From positions 22,567,532-22,631,531 of the forward strand of contig OX393567.1 in assembly GCA_947652115.1 (NCBI GenBank): a stretch of DNA of 64,000 bases. The letters are read 5' to 3'. This document shows positions 10,546 through 41,500 of the stretch, piece by piece. Every line of letters starts with the position of its first letter. The first letter of the stretch is position 1. The notes under the pieces were generated by a model, which worked only from the letters and a program-made list of their open reading frames with translations, did no database searches and had not been told where the DNA came from. Source of the stretch: Blastomussa wellsi. Lineage: Eukaryota; Cnidaria; Anthozoa; Scleractinia; Plerogyridae. The translations under genes and the position numbers were made by a program.

Positions 10546-11533
10546 TCATATTTTTTGAATAGTATAATCACTGGTATCTTCGTCACGAAGATAATCGAAC
10601 TGAACAAAAAAAGATTTATACTTTTATTCTTAGTGTTCAAGTGGAGACAGACGGATGAAGTGAGAATATTAATTTTCTCGGTCGACGCAATAGTTCATCC
10701 TGCAAGATATGCCGGGGACATGTCAGACATCAAATCTATACCGGCACGGGGAACGTTTTCAATGCTTTCAACGCGTCGCCGTTTTATTTGGACTTCGGGT
10801 ACATAACTCTTACAAAATGAACATCCAATGTTACGAAGTCCACAAATGACTAGAGGGCATCATAGATCCTCTAGATATTAGTCGACCAAGATGATGCCCA
10901 GAGCTGTTAGTCATATATGGAGTAACTATTGGAAGCAAGCTGCGTCAGCAAACAACTGGTTATTAACTAATGTGTTTGTAAAGACTTACCTTGCGCCCAT
11001 AAATTTCCCGGCCGTTTCGATTTTCATAAGCTTTAATCTTATCGGAACCGAATGCTAAAGCCTTCCTTTCGATTAAAAGACGTAACCTGAGAAGAAAGGA
11101 ATCTTAGATGTGCGATCTAAGCGAAGCAGTTCGTCAAAGTTACAGAAGTGAAACAGAGCATATCGGTTCTGTCGAATACAACAGTTCATTCGTAGAAGTT
11201 TATCATAGTATTCTCTGGTACAATAGTCGCTAAGCGAATTAAAAAGAATAACTGAACCCTCAGTCCATGCTAATATTCTGTCTGTATTGTATCAAAAATT
11301 AACGTAAGAAAACACAACTCAACTCATAACAACATGTCTCCCATACTACGGCATGCAGATGTTAAATATTGATCGCCAGTTGAAGGGATATTATTCACGC
11401 TGAGTGATTCACTTCTAGCATACCTTCTTCCGAGATGAAATCTGTTGCTGTAATGTGAATAATTTCCCCTATATCTTGAGCGTGAGGGAGTCCTGTGTCC
11501 TTGAGCGTTCGAACAAGTACGAGCGATCGTGAC
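10546..11533 (-). CDS. Candidate unrecognised gene, three 3' exons (hypothetical)
   Basis: Three minus-strand exon candidates have good AG/GT borders and compatible phases: 11424-11533 (phase 0 in, 2 out), 10990-11086 (2 in, 0 out) and 10546-10599 (ends TGA). Together they are 261 nt: 86 codons plus stop. The peptide includes GHRTPSRSRYRG, then LLIERKALAFGSDKIKAYEN, then YLRDEDTSDYTIQKI at the C-terminus: arginine/serine-rich first, acidic at the end. I do not recognise a family. Any upstream exons would be to the right of 11533; I could not find them. A degenerate second copy of the last exon and its upstream intron lies at about 12470-12690, where INYLRDEDTK is conserved, which supports coding potential. 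Confidence 0.32.
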
Positions 11534-12469
11534 CTACGTGAAGGTAATGAATAACATGTTAATTTTAGACGTGTTAAGCACACGCCTAACTCACGCAATG
11601 CGTTGGCGACGTAATCTAGAGTACAATCCACAATTCAGCATCAACCAAAACAATGAACCTTAGATCCGCCAGTCATTGACGTCGATGGAAAAAAAAGCAA
11701 TTTTCCTGCTTGGTTAAATTAGCTAGCGGTACGAATGAGTTGAAAAACAAAGCAATCAGAAAACACATGCATTACTATTGTTTCGAAAAACAAAACCGAA
11801 AGAACACGTGGTATTTTTATAGCTTTCAAATGGCTGACGTATATATAATTATAATATGTAATATATATAATAATGGTGCTCTTGAAATGCATGGCTGGCC
11901 TAAACATGGAAATAAAAGATGGCAGTCAGGTTTTACAAGCCATGCATTTCAAATTGTCTTATTTATACTTCGAGTGAGTTAATTCTAGAAAGTGAATCTG
12001 CTTGCCGTCAATTGTTTTCCGTGGGTCGTGTGCCATTCTATGCCAGTAATACGTTTACACTTTTTAGTTATCACAAGTGCAAAGATAATAAATACAGTAT
12101 GAACGGATGTTTACCGAGGAACAAAAATAGGTAAGTTAATTTGTTTTCAGCAAATGAAACCTGTGGAAGCCACAGACATTTTCTATGGAAAAGAACACCA
12201 TTTTTAGAGTTGGACATAATGAGAAAATTGTAGTTTACCTAGGTATCGCCTGCAGAGCAGTTCATTTGGCAGCGAAGAAAAGGAGAAAACGTTATTACTG
12301 ATATTCTGACCAATGCAAATTTGAATTTTCTGTAATATGGTCTTATATCACCATAAAACAAAAATGATGAATAATTAATGAAATTTCTTTCATACGAAAT
12401 TGTCTTTGAGTCGTTACAGAAATGGACTGGAGTAGTAACGGGAGCCTCGACGGCAAAATATGGACAGAT

Positions 12470-12690
12470 TTGCAAGCGGGAAAATTTATTATAAAATGAA
12501 TTATTTTATATTTCTTGAGAGCGATATACTACTTGGTATCTTCGTCACGGAGATAATTGATCTGAAAAAATACTAGTTATCATCGTTTATACTTCGCGCT
12601 CAAGTGAAAGAAGGTGTCGAGAGACTGTGTCAATTTTCGGGAGTTTCGTCGGCGAAGCATATTTACGCCCATGCGAAAACGGGGATCGCG
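12470..12690 (-). pseudogene. Duplicated copy of the last exon of the 10.5-11.5 kb candidate gene
   Basis: This stretch resembles 10505-10720 over its length (shared tracts such as TGGTATCTTCGTCACG and GAATTATTT). On the minus strand an acceptor TTTTTCAG precedes ATCAATTATCTCCGTGACG, reading INYLRDEDTK then a stop, against FDYLRDEDTSDY in the other copy. It is either a relic of a tandem duplication or the final exon of a second small gene. No upstream exons were identified. Confidence 0.3.
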
Positions 12691-13259
12691 GCAAAACTTG
12701 TGTAACTATTACTAGAAGTAAACCAAATATCCTGTTATCCGGTATCATTCCCCTAATAACGATAATTTTCTCTTGCATAATTTGGATTGTCAGGCCTTTC
12801 TTTTCTCTTAAAGTTGTTGCGCGCCTGGCAAACAAATCCGGACTGCAAAGGAAATTGGTTTAGTCGGTTTGCTGTACAACTCACGAATACCAACAACTAA
12901 ATTAAAAACGCAAAGCTAAGCAATCAGTCTTTGGTATCAAATGGATATTTATTTTATTTACAATATTTACAGAGTTTGTATGTTCCTGATTTCAAGTATC
13001 TTTAAATAAGTGCGTGATTTTTCAATGTGGTATATTTTGCAAACATCTTACTTACCCCAATACCCAACTATTTCGCGATTATTTCGGTTACATGTTAACC
13101 AGTCAGAGAGTAATTAAAGATTTATAAATTCATGAGTAAAAATATATGCATTCTCAGAAAAAAGTAACTGAATGGTATAAAAAGGTTAACATAAGTTGTT
13201 CAATCCGATGAATGTTCCGAAATTATAACTGAGTAAATGGGAGATGCACCGCCAGTCCT

Positions 13260-13438
13260 GGCATGTACTAAAACCAGGAGGACCGGAACACCGGAACACC
13301 CCGGAACACCAAAATTTTATTTTTTTAAATACATTTTTTTAGAAATTTATTGGAATTTGATGGTATTTCTGGTGTTCCGGGGTGTTCCAGTGTTCCATGT
13401 TCCTGGGTGTTCCGATGTTCCTGGTTTTAGTACATGCC
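13260..13438. repeat. GGAACACC foldback element, copy 1
   Basis: Outer 20-bp inverted repeats GGCATGTACTAAAACCAGGA flank tandem GGAACACC-type octamers on the left and their complement (GGTGTTCC) on the right. The element is intergenic between gene B and the 10.5-kb candidate gene. Confidence 0.75.
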
Positions 13439-13528
13439 GCCATTGTAGCCTTCGATGCAGTCTATTTCCCGGCGGTTAGCTTGTCTGCGACGTAGGCTAC
13501 CAGTTACGACGCAAAATTAGGAATTATA

Positions 13529-13532
13529 TAAC

Positions 13533-13565
<33 letters not shown>
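13529..13565. repeat. (AAT)n microsatellite
   Basis: About 12 AAT units in the intergenic region right of the 3' non-LTR fragment. Confidence 0.85.
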
Positions 13566-13566
<1 letters not shown>

Positions 13567-13679
13567 TAATATCTTAGCCAAGCGTGGCCATACAGAGAGA
13601 ATATCGTCTGTAGTTTTGGCAATACGGATCGAGCTACGGGACTAAGGATTGTGTAATTACTGAAGACCAATATTCTTAA

Positions 13680-14031
13680 AAAAAAAATACATACATACTT
13701 TATTGTAACTCCCTACAAGGGTTTTTCGGTTACAAGACTACATGACTAAAATACTATTATAATTACATAAATAGACAGATAACTAAGGTAATAAAAATGA
13801 ATAAAAATTAGTAAAATCTAAAAAGGAAAAAAAAATAAGTTAATTAATTAATCAGAAAAAGTAGTCGAACAATAGTTGATCTAAAAGTTTTCACTGAGCC
13901 TATAGATTTAACATCATCACTTAGGTCGTTCCAAAGCCTAGCACCACGGTAGGCGAAAGAACGCTGACCAGTGGCTCGACGGCATCTTGGAATGTTAAAT
14001 TCCTGAACTGTCTCGAGCTTGCTTGCTTTAT
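13680..14031 (-). mobile_element. Non-LTR retrotransposon 3' end, different family
   Basis: The reverse complement of about 13860-14020 translates to a typical non-LTR ORF2 end: LETVQEFNIPRCRRATGQRS, then FAYRGARLWNDLSDDVKSIG and SVKTFRSTIVRLLF, then a stop. A 3' UTR follows, ending in GTATGTATG and a short T/A tract (tail at about 13680-13700). RGARLWNDL is the conserved C-terminal signature of CR1/L2-type elements. The rest of the element is missing, and no copy of this family is seen elsewhere in the window. Confidence 0.75.
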
Positions 14032-15292
14032 AAGTGATTTACGACTTTACGATTGAACTTTACGCTGTCCAATAGGTAAAAAAATATTGGACCAGCAATA
14101 AAGCATTCTGATTGGTTGATTCTAGTGATTGGCCCTTTCAGCTGTCTTTGCGTTGCAATAGACCTTGTTTGCTTGGGCGTGTTTGTTTTCCCAAAACAGA
14201 CCATGTAACATTCTCTAGAGAATTGTCCTTTTGTCCATCCAAAAAGTATTTATTCATATTCATGCAAATATTTGAAAATTTGAAGGCAAGAATTCTCAAG
14301 AGTATCATCACATAGTCTGTAATGAGGCAACAAATCGCCCAAGCGAAAAAGGTCTATTGTTTTGAATAGCTCAGCACTTGTGTGTTGACTTATAAGTTAT
14401 TCATACTAAGCTTTTCGTTCCCATAACTCTCCTATCTTACCTGCTAGAGCACATGGCATCTATAAACCACAGGAAATTACCATTAACGTTTCCACTGTGT
14501 GAAAAGATTTAAAGTTCGATATTTGAATCGACTATACTTGTCATACGTATTATATTGGTGTCAGCAATAACGCTTTCTGTACCGATCGCTGGCATATTTA
14601 GTCACGATCTTCTATAAATAATTAGCACAAAAAACTAGGGAGCTTTAACTGTTTTCAAATCGGTACTAATAATTCATCTGTCTTTCACTGTTGTGTTTCA
14701 GGTCTTTGAATACGTACTTGATTTCGTGAAATAAGGCGCGTGCGTACGCGCGTGACGTGTCTAACGTGTGCCTACTGTTACGCCGGTGATATCCATGAGT
14801 ACGTCCTTTTGTATATCATTTAGGGAAGATGTCAGTGACGTCACCCACTCTTTTGTTTAAGTTGTTAACAAAACAATAACAATGTTTGCGAACAAATATC
14901 TTCTCTATACTGTTTTTTTTTTTAACGGCGAGTAAATTTTCACCCGAGAAGTGCGAACTCGTATACCAATCATTGCTTTTAATTCAGTCGTCAGTTGCCA
15001 CGAGAAAAGTGCCCTCGTTCCTTCATATTAAAAGGAAGTATCAGTAAAGCTGAAATCTTTCTTTCTTCGGTGGAACTTATGGTATAAGAATTTCCCGACG
15101 GTTTACCACGGAGAAGGTCCACCATGGTTTACTTTTTGGCTCGTCGGCAGAATAAATATACTGCATTTGTTACTGCTTACGGATTGTCTGCCCCAAGGAG
15201 GGTCCACAGGAAGTAAATCGACGACGCGTGCACAACACAGTAACTGGACACCAGTTGTAAATTATACCATCTTGATTGCCCCGGATTAAACT
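14032..15292. other. Region downstream of gene B, no gene seen
   Basis: This stretch holds gene B's presumed 3' UTR and intergenic DNA. I see no coding motif or clear repeat beyond simple T-rich tracts (14920-14932). Confidence 0.45.
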
Positions 15293-34875
<19,583 letters not shown>

Positions 34876-36408
34876 GTTTGTCAAGAAGTTTTAAATTGTT
34901 TAAATTATGTTAACATTTGAGTTTTAAGCGCGATGAACTCATTAACGGCCGGACGCGGTACATGTCGAGATCACCCAGGGAGGTTGTTTTATCGGCGGCC
35001 TTGAAAGTCAAATGAATTTTGCTATCTACTGATTGAATTGTTATGGCGCACATAGCATGGATGCCTCCGGCGTTGTGGGCAATCATTTTTCGCTTGCTTT
35101 AAAGTTGGTTGTAATATAAAGCTCTTTTGAATTAACCCGTGATGAGTGTGCAGAAGACCGTCCAGTAAAATCAAATTAATTTCGTGCTGATAAATCATGA
35201 TTGCGCAAACGGGGAACAAATGACACATCATAAATAACTAAAAAAATATTCTCAGTTTAGAAAGATGAAATGAATTACATTCAGTGGTAGTAAAATTAAC
35301 CATAATAACTAGTAAGTGTATTTAGAATTCAGCAATAAATGGATTCTACACGCATAACAGTGTTTACATTACGGGAAAAATATGGAAAAGTAAAGATTGC
35401 TTGATTTGTAGAATATTTTTTTATAATTATCTAAGTTCTTCTTCCAGTTGTAATTTCGTGGGATGTAGAAGGCAATTTTGTATTGTCACTATGACAAAAT
35501 GTAACGCCTTGCAAATTGTTTTCCGGAACAATGTCTTGAATATTGTAATTACTTGTAAGATATTTTAAAATCAAAGGCGATTCAATAGCCTGTGAAATTA
35601 AAAGGAATTAATCTTACGAGATTACAGAAGATCACAGTAGTTGACTACCAAAATTACGACAGTATTCTCCTTTCTGGTGCCATTTGAAAATAGTGAATAA
35701 TAATCCAAAATGAAGTGTAAACAATTCTGAACCATGAATAATAGATCAACGATAAATAAAATACGGAAAGGATTGAAACAAAATACAAAGTTAAATTAAC
35801 TAAGAGAAAAGATTCTCAAACTCATTAATAATTCATCAAGTTAAAACAAAGGAACTCAGAACCGTGACCGTGGTTTGAAAATTTGATGTTAATTAACATA
35901 GATATTTTTACGAATTTAATTCCGGTTATAAGCCCCTTGCTTATAAGCCCCCCCCCGGGTTATAGGCCCATCTACTTGGAAACAAAACAAAACATCCGGT
36001 TATAAGCCCACCTGATATAAGGCCCCCTTTAGTTTTCCTTGTTTTCTAATATTAAGTACTCTCGCAGAACGCCATTTTTGCTGATAATGTTGTGTAAAAC
36101 ATCCACAAACAGTATCTGATATCTTGTCCAGAGTATATTTTGGTTTCATGAGATTTTTAAGCGTGTTTAGCTTGCAGGACGCTTGACTCGTCGACATGGG
36201 ATGAATTCAAGAGTACAAAATTTGCATTTCGCGCCCGAAAGGTTTGAGAAGTGGGAGAGGCTATGCCTTTTATAGTGGAACTTCTTGATTAATCCAATTC
36301 ATTTCATGAGCTGGCTGACAGGGGCCTTTGATTATAATTTTATTACCATGTTTGTCACGGTGACCTATCTATATGTTATAAAGCTCTATCTTCTGTCGCT
36401 CGCCTTAC
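34876..36408. other. Gap between gene C exon 6 and gene B exon 1
   Basis: I searched the minus strand for membrane-helix and kinase-type exons and found none; ORFs at 35022-35231 and 36000-36197 are neither hydrophobic nor kinase-like. An AATAAA on the minus strand (36339-36344) lies about 42 bases after the first in-frame stop (36386) of gene C's read-through. Confidence 0.6.
35926..36033. repeat. TATAAGCCC-type degenerate tandem repeat
   Basis: GGTTATAAGCCC-like units recur five times with a C-tract (35950-35958). It lies between gene B's first exon and gene C's last exon, where no membrane or kinase exon is found. Confidence 0.6.
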
Positions 36409-38455
36409 CGGTATAACAGTGCTCCCCGCATGACCCACACGTCGGTACATCAGCGGAAGGAGCAGACATGTTATTGGGCCAAATGATTGAGTCGTTATTT
36501 AGAAGAAGCTTGTACTTCCCTGCATTGTCCACGATAAACTCTCCGACTTGCTGGAACATTCCTGCAAAGAAGTAACTTGAACTGTGATTGTGATTGCCTG
36601 AAAGACGTTGGGTGGCCCCGCTTGAGTTCGTTGCATTGTGAGGGTTTTTGCATGTTTTTGTCCGTTTCAGCCTAGCCTGCGAACTGCAAGTTTCCCAATG
36701 GGGCTTTAGGCGAAAAAAATTCCGGCGAACCAAGAGTGGCCTGGGGGAAGAGAATGCGGTTACTCTCTGTTCGCTTCGCTCGCCGAATAATGTGGAATAT
36801 ACTAAAACCAGGAACACCGAAACACCGGAATTTATAGGAATTTATTGGCATTTGACAGTATTTCTGGTGTTCGGGGCTGTTCCAGTGTTCCGTGGTATTC
36901 CGGTGTTCCGTGTTCCTCGGAGTTTCCGTGTTCCTGGGAGTTTCCGTGTTCCTGGTTTCAGTACATGCCGAATTTTCCCCCAAAATTCTTTCTTATATCA
37001 GCATCTTACCATTATTATCTTCTCGAAAATCCATTAGAACCAAGTTGAACCCTGCATCGCCGGCAGCATTGATGTAGCGGTCATACCCTAGTATGCCTTG
37101 GAGAAAAACAGAAGGTAATATTTCCGTTTTGTTCTCAAGTTATGTTAGAGAAAAGTGGAGAGCTTGGGAACGTTTGGTCTAGAGAACACGAGACGCAGCG
37201 GCCCATTTCGCCATCTATGGAGTGATTTTGCTCTTAGCGCTGGGGTCGCCACCACTTGTAAGATTCCCAAAAATAAAAGTTCTTATAAATATACATGCCT
37301 CACTCATGGGAACAATGCATCTATATTTAAAAAAATAATTTAGGTTTTAGATTGAGTTGTTAAATACAGCTTACTTTTGTAGAGGTGGCCCTTGAGATTG
37401 TGTGTGATTTTATTTCCATCTGAAATTCTCCCGTCATTATTCAGCGTCTTATTTAAGGCAACGGCGTATTGAAACACTGCATCATACAAGTAGGCCGCTT
37501 CTATTGGGGGCTGGTAACGACAGAAAGGTATAAACTGGTATAACTTTAACATGTTAACTGTGTAAAAATTTCTGCAACAAATCATCAAATTTGACATCAA
37601 AGTAAATAATTATTGGCTCTTAAACTAACTACCAAATTTTAACTGCCATACAGGAAACTTTGAGCTTTTAACTTGGCTTAGGGGTTAAAGGGAGACTATT
37701 GTCGATGGTTACATACAGCTGTTTCGAGAAAGGCTGTCAGCGGTAAAAGTTCACACAACAACCCCGAATGATATTGTGGATAGATTTAAGTTCACGGTTT
37801 CTCTCAGCAAAATGTCACGAGACACTAACGAGACTCCATGGACATATGTTTTTTCCGGTTTGGATGTATTTATGGATTTATTTGACTTATTAAAAGTCAT
37901 TGTTTGCCTGATACCCAGATTACCTTTCGGGACTGTCGCGCGCACTTTTCCGACAACCTTTCTCGAAACAGCTGTATCATGAGTTCAACACTCTCTATTA
38001 AAGGAACTAAACAATGGTACTATAATTTTGCCCAACAGATCAACAAACCTAAACAAAAATGACGATGACTTGCTATGACGTTTGGTCATCATGTATCAAC
38101 TTTCGGTTGCTTTTCTCTCATTGCCATTCAACTATGCATGTGTAATGGGGAAATTAAACGTAGATCACAATTTCTTATGTAATTTGTAAATAGATCTGTT
38201 TTTAGCTGTTATTATGGCTTGGTTACATGGCGAATTTTAGCCCGGGATGAAATTTTAAATTTCAATTTCAGCCCAAAAACTCTCGTCATGTAGAATTGCA
38301 CACGCCTTTTTATCTCTGAAAGCCGAGCTGGAGCGAGCCTATTCCACAAGCGCGGACATCCAGTGTGATCGATACGTCGCGTGATGCGCAGAACATGTGC
38401 GCAGTAACAAAAGGAGGCACCGTCCTCAATGGGCTGAAATTCGCCATCATCATCA

Positions 38456-38508
<53 letters not shown>

Positions 38509-41500
38509 CCATACACTCACCGTGTAGCCTTGCTGCAGCGGGTTATAAAATGGAGAGCTTGAACTTTTTGTTTTTAAATCTTCAATGAATGTCATGTATC
38601 CGGTGCTTACATTGTTGTTGACGGAAATAAGTAGAGTTGATTGAAAGGCTAGGGTCCGGTTTCCTGGATCTTTACTCCACGCCAACGAGAGATTTTTCTT
38701 TGTGTTGCCCGCGAAGTCCAAATCCAAGTCAAACATGATAAACGCGAAGTGACCATTGTTCAAACCAAGTATTGCCGCGTAGTTCACGGCCTGTAGCGCA
38801 TAGGCATAATTCATGGCTAGAATGATAACTGTGGAATAGACTGAATAGTTAGTAATGATCTGGCCGTGTGGTTATTTTGTTTTGACCGCATTTGTATTTG
38901 AGAATTTAGGGTTGTTATAGGAATTAGATAGAAAAGCTGGACTTTTATCTTCAATCAGATTCATTGATTGACACTAATTATAGCACTTTTCTACTGAAGA
39001 GGCAATAGTTAATGAAAAAAATGTGAAAGGTAAGTAAAGTTTACCTCGTGACTCTTTTGCAGCCACTTGAAGAAGTCCCTCAAATTCAGGTAGTAAGCTT
39101 GTCGCGTTGTAATGGATATCAAATGACATGGTCCGAGCAATGCCCATAACTAACCCTCCTTCTCTTAAGCCCCTTTCTAATGCGTTCCACTGAGACCATT
39201 GTTGAGTTGTTTGAGCAATTATGCCAACGCGAGTCCACGTAAAATATTTCATAAGAGCCTGCAGGGGCTGAGCGAGTCCACTGATGGGTGGGACTGTGCG
39301 TGAAAATGTCGGGTAAAGTGTTTTATCTGAGAGACTTTCATCGGTGCACATCTATGGAGAAAGAAATCGGCAACAGCAATTACGAATAACGCTTTATATA
39401 TCCGCCCTGCTTGGGTAGTATGCTTATGTATAAATTTGCAGTGCGCGATAAGAGCGAAATTGCGGTATAGACCGGGAGAGGGGCGTCATCTCAGCTAATG
39501 AAGCTGTGTTTGCGAGCAGGCTTTCGTATCTGGGTTTTTCATGCGCTGGTCTCCTTGTCTGGGTTTTTCGTTGACTTTTTTTCGCGAACGAGACACGAGC
39601 CAACTCGTGGACTTAGCTGGTCCCGAAAAACTCAGAATAATAGAGTTCGGTCGCAGCTGAGGAAGGGGGTACTGATTTCTAAATTTACTCTGAGACTGTA
39701 GTTAAGGCCGTCGCAATTGAAAATTTAAGACCAAGTATGACCAGCAACTCATCGTACTTCAATGATGAAAACAGCATCGTGTTTTGGAAGGTTTTAGCAC
39801 GAGTCGCTAACACGAATCAGTCGTCACATTACTTCATATCCTCTATTTTTATTATTCCGACCAAGATTATTTACTCCTTGTTTTCTTACTACTAATGTGA
39901 TGGCGGGCATGTTGAGTATAACTCTGCCTTTCGGCTCGCCTTCGCTAAAAGTATACACTGAGCTCTTCAAAACTCGTCTTCGTGTTTGCAACAGCTATAA
40001 AGTAAACACGGAAGCATGTGAGGTTTTCCGGTACCAGCAATACCTTGTCAAACATTGCGTGCTCGTCGGCTTGTTTCCGCCGTAGAAACAATTCAAGTTC
40101 TCACGCGCTTATTCTAATTCCAGTAAGTATCGACGTGACTGATCGGAGGGCTACCCATTATGATCATAATCCCCGACAACGCTAATACAAACACAAGTCA
40201 AACGCGAGGATTAGCGCAAATGGAAAAGTTATGATTTTGACAAGGGAAATAAGAAAGAGCCTTTGCAATAAAGTTCATGCGTCAGTTAGTGACGCTAGTG
40301 AAACGATTAATATTATATTCAGAGTTGCTCTCCGTGGTTCAAGGTGGGAACCGCTACCCACAGAGCCGCGCTCCAAATTTCAGAAATCACACGCCAACAA
40401 AGACAATTTCAACAGTTGTTTCAAGATTCTGCGCACGGGCTGATAATGTACCGTTGTGAAAAATTTAAACTTTCTTGCTTTTGTGGGGATACTGACGACA
40501 ACATCGGCCGATAACTGAAAGACTGAAGAAAAAACATCTGTTTGACAGGGCTTAATCTGACATTTAGGAACGCCCCGAGCAGCTTCAATCATAAATTTGC
40601 TGTATTCAGCTGATTGGCTGTTTAACTCATGAGAGAGAAAGCAGGATGAAAGAAAACTATTATGCCGCAAGAAAAATACAAATTACTTTCAGATTAAAAA
40701 GTAAAAAAATGAGGTTCAAGGATTAATCATTTTTGTTTAATTTTCTCTACACTTATTATAAAACAACTGTCACATTCAATTATCATCCAGAGTTGCGTAC
40801 GTGTTTGGTGCAAAAATGCTTCGAATACACTTTTATCCGACTTTGAAGGAAGTCTGGACCAAAACAGATCAGATAAAACGGGCGTGCTTAAGGATAAAAA
40901 GTTGTCAAATCAAACATTTATGTTTTTGCCTTTTTCTCCTAGTAGGGAGTTATAAAGCAACAACGACTTTGTCATCAGTATTCAATCTGAGACAGGTTTT
41001 GATCTTCTTTCTAGTTTACTCAATGCAGGTTTGGAAACAGTTAATATCGATAAATATCAGTCTTAAGTAAACAGATACGTCAGTTGGTAGGCGATTAAAG
41101 GATCATAAACTGACGAAATATGTTAGCACTTTAATTCATCATTCATAGAAAATTCAAAATGCGAGGATATATTAATTTTTCTCTTCAATAATCGCAAATC
41201 TCAAATTAACCAGTGCAATTTTTATTGAAGGATTTCTGACGAGATTATCGGCACATTAAACTGGTCAATATGTGAAATATGAATAGTAAATAACCGGAAA
41301 ACAAACAGCATTTTAATAGGTATTTCGGTCTTTTATCAGTGAAAACAATATCTTCTACATTTATCTTATAACAATTGCGAAAAATAATTTAGCTAATAAC
41401 ACAACAAACTATTTTTTCCGTCAATACCGGACATTATTTTCACGATAATGGTGATAGCATTCAGCAGTGGCCCTCTAACCAGAATCAGTTTATTTTCTCT

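Noticed and set aside
38212..38814. 200-codon ORF with a long asparagine run
   Set aside because: It is gene C exon 3 (38521-38828) read through its GTGAGT donor into an (ATT)n microsatellite; not a separate protein.
40801..41070. 89-codon plus-strand ORF in gene C intron 1
   Set aside because: No motif, no splice context and opposite to the host gene; random ORF is likely.
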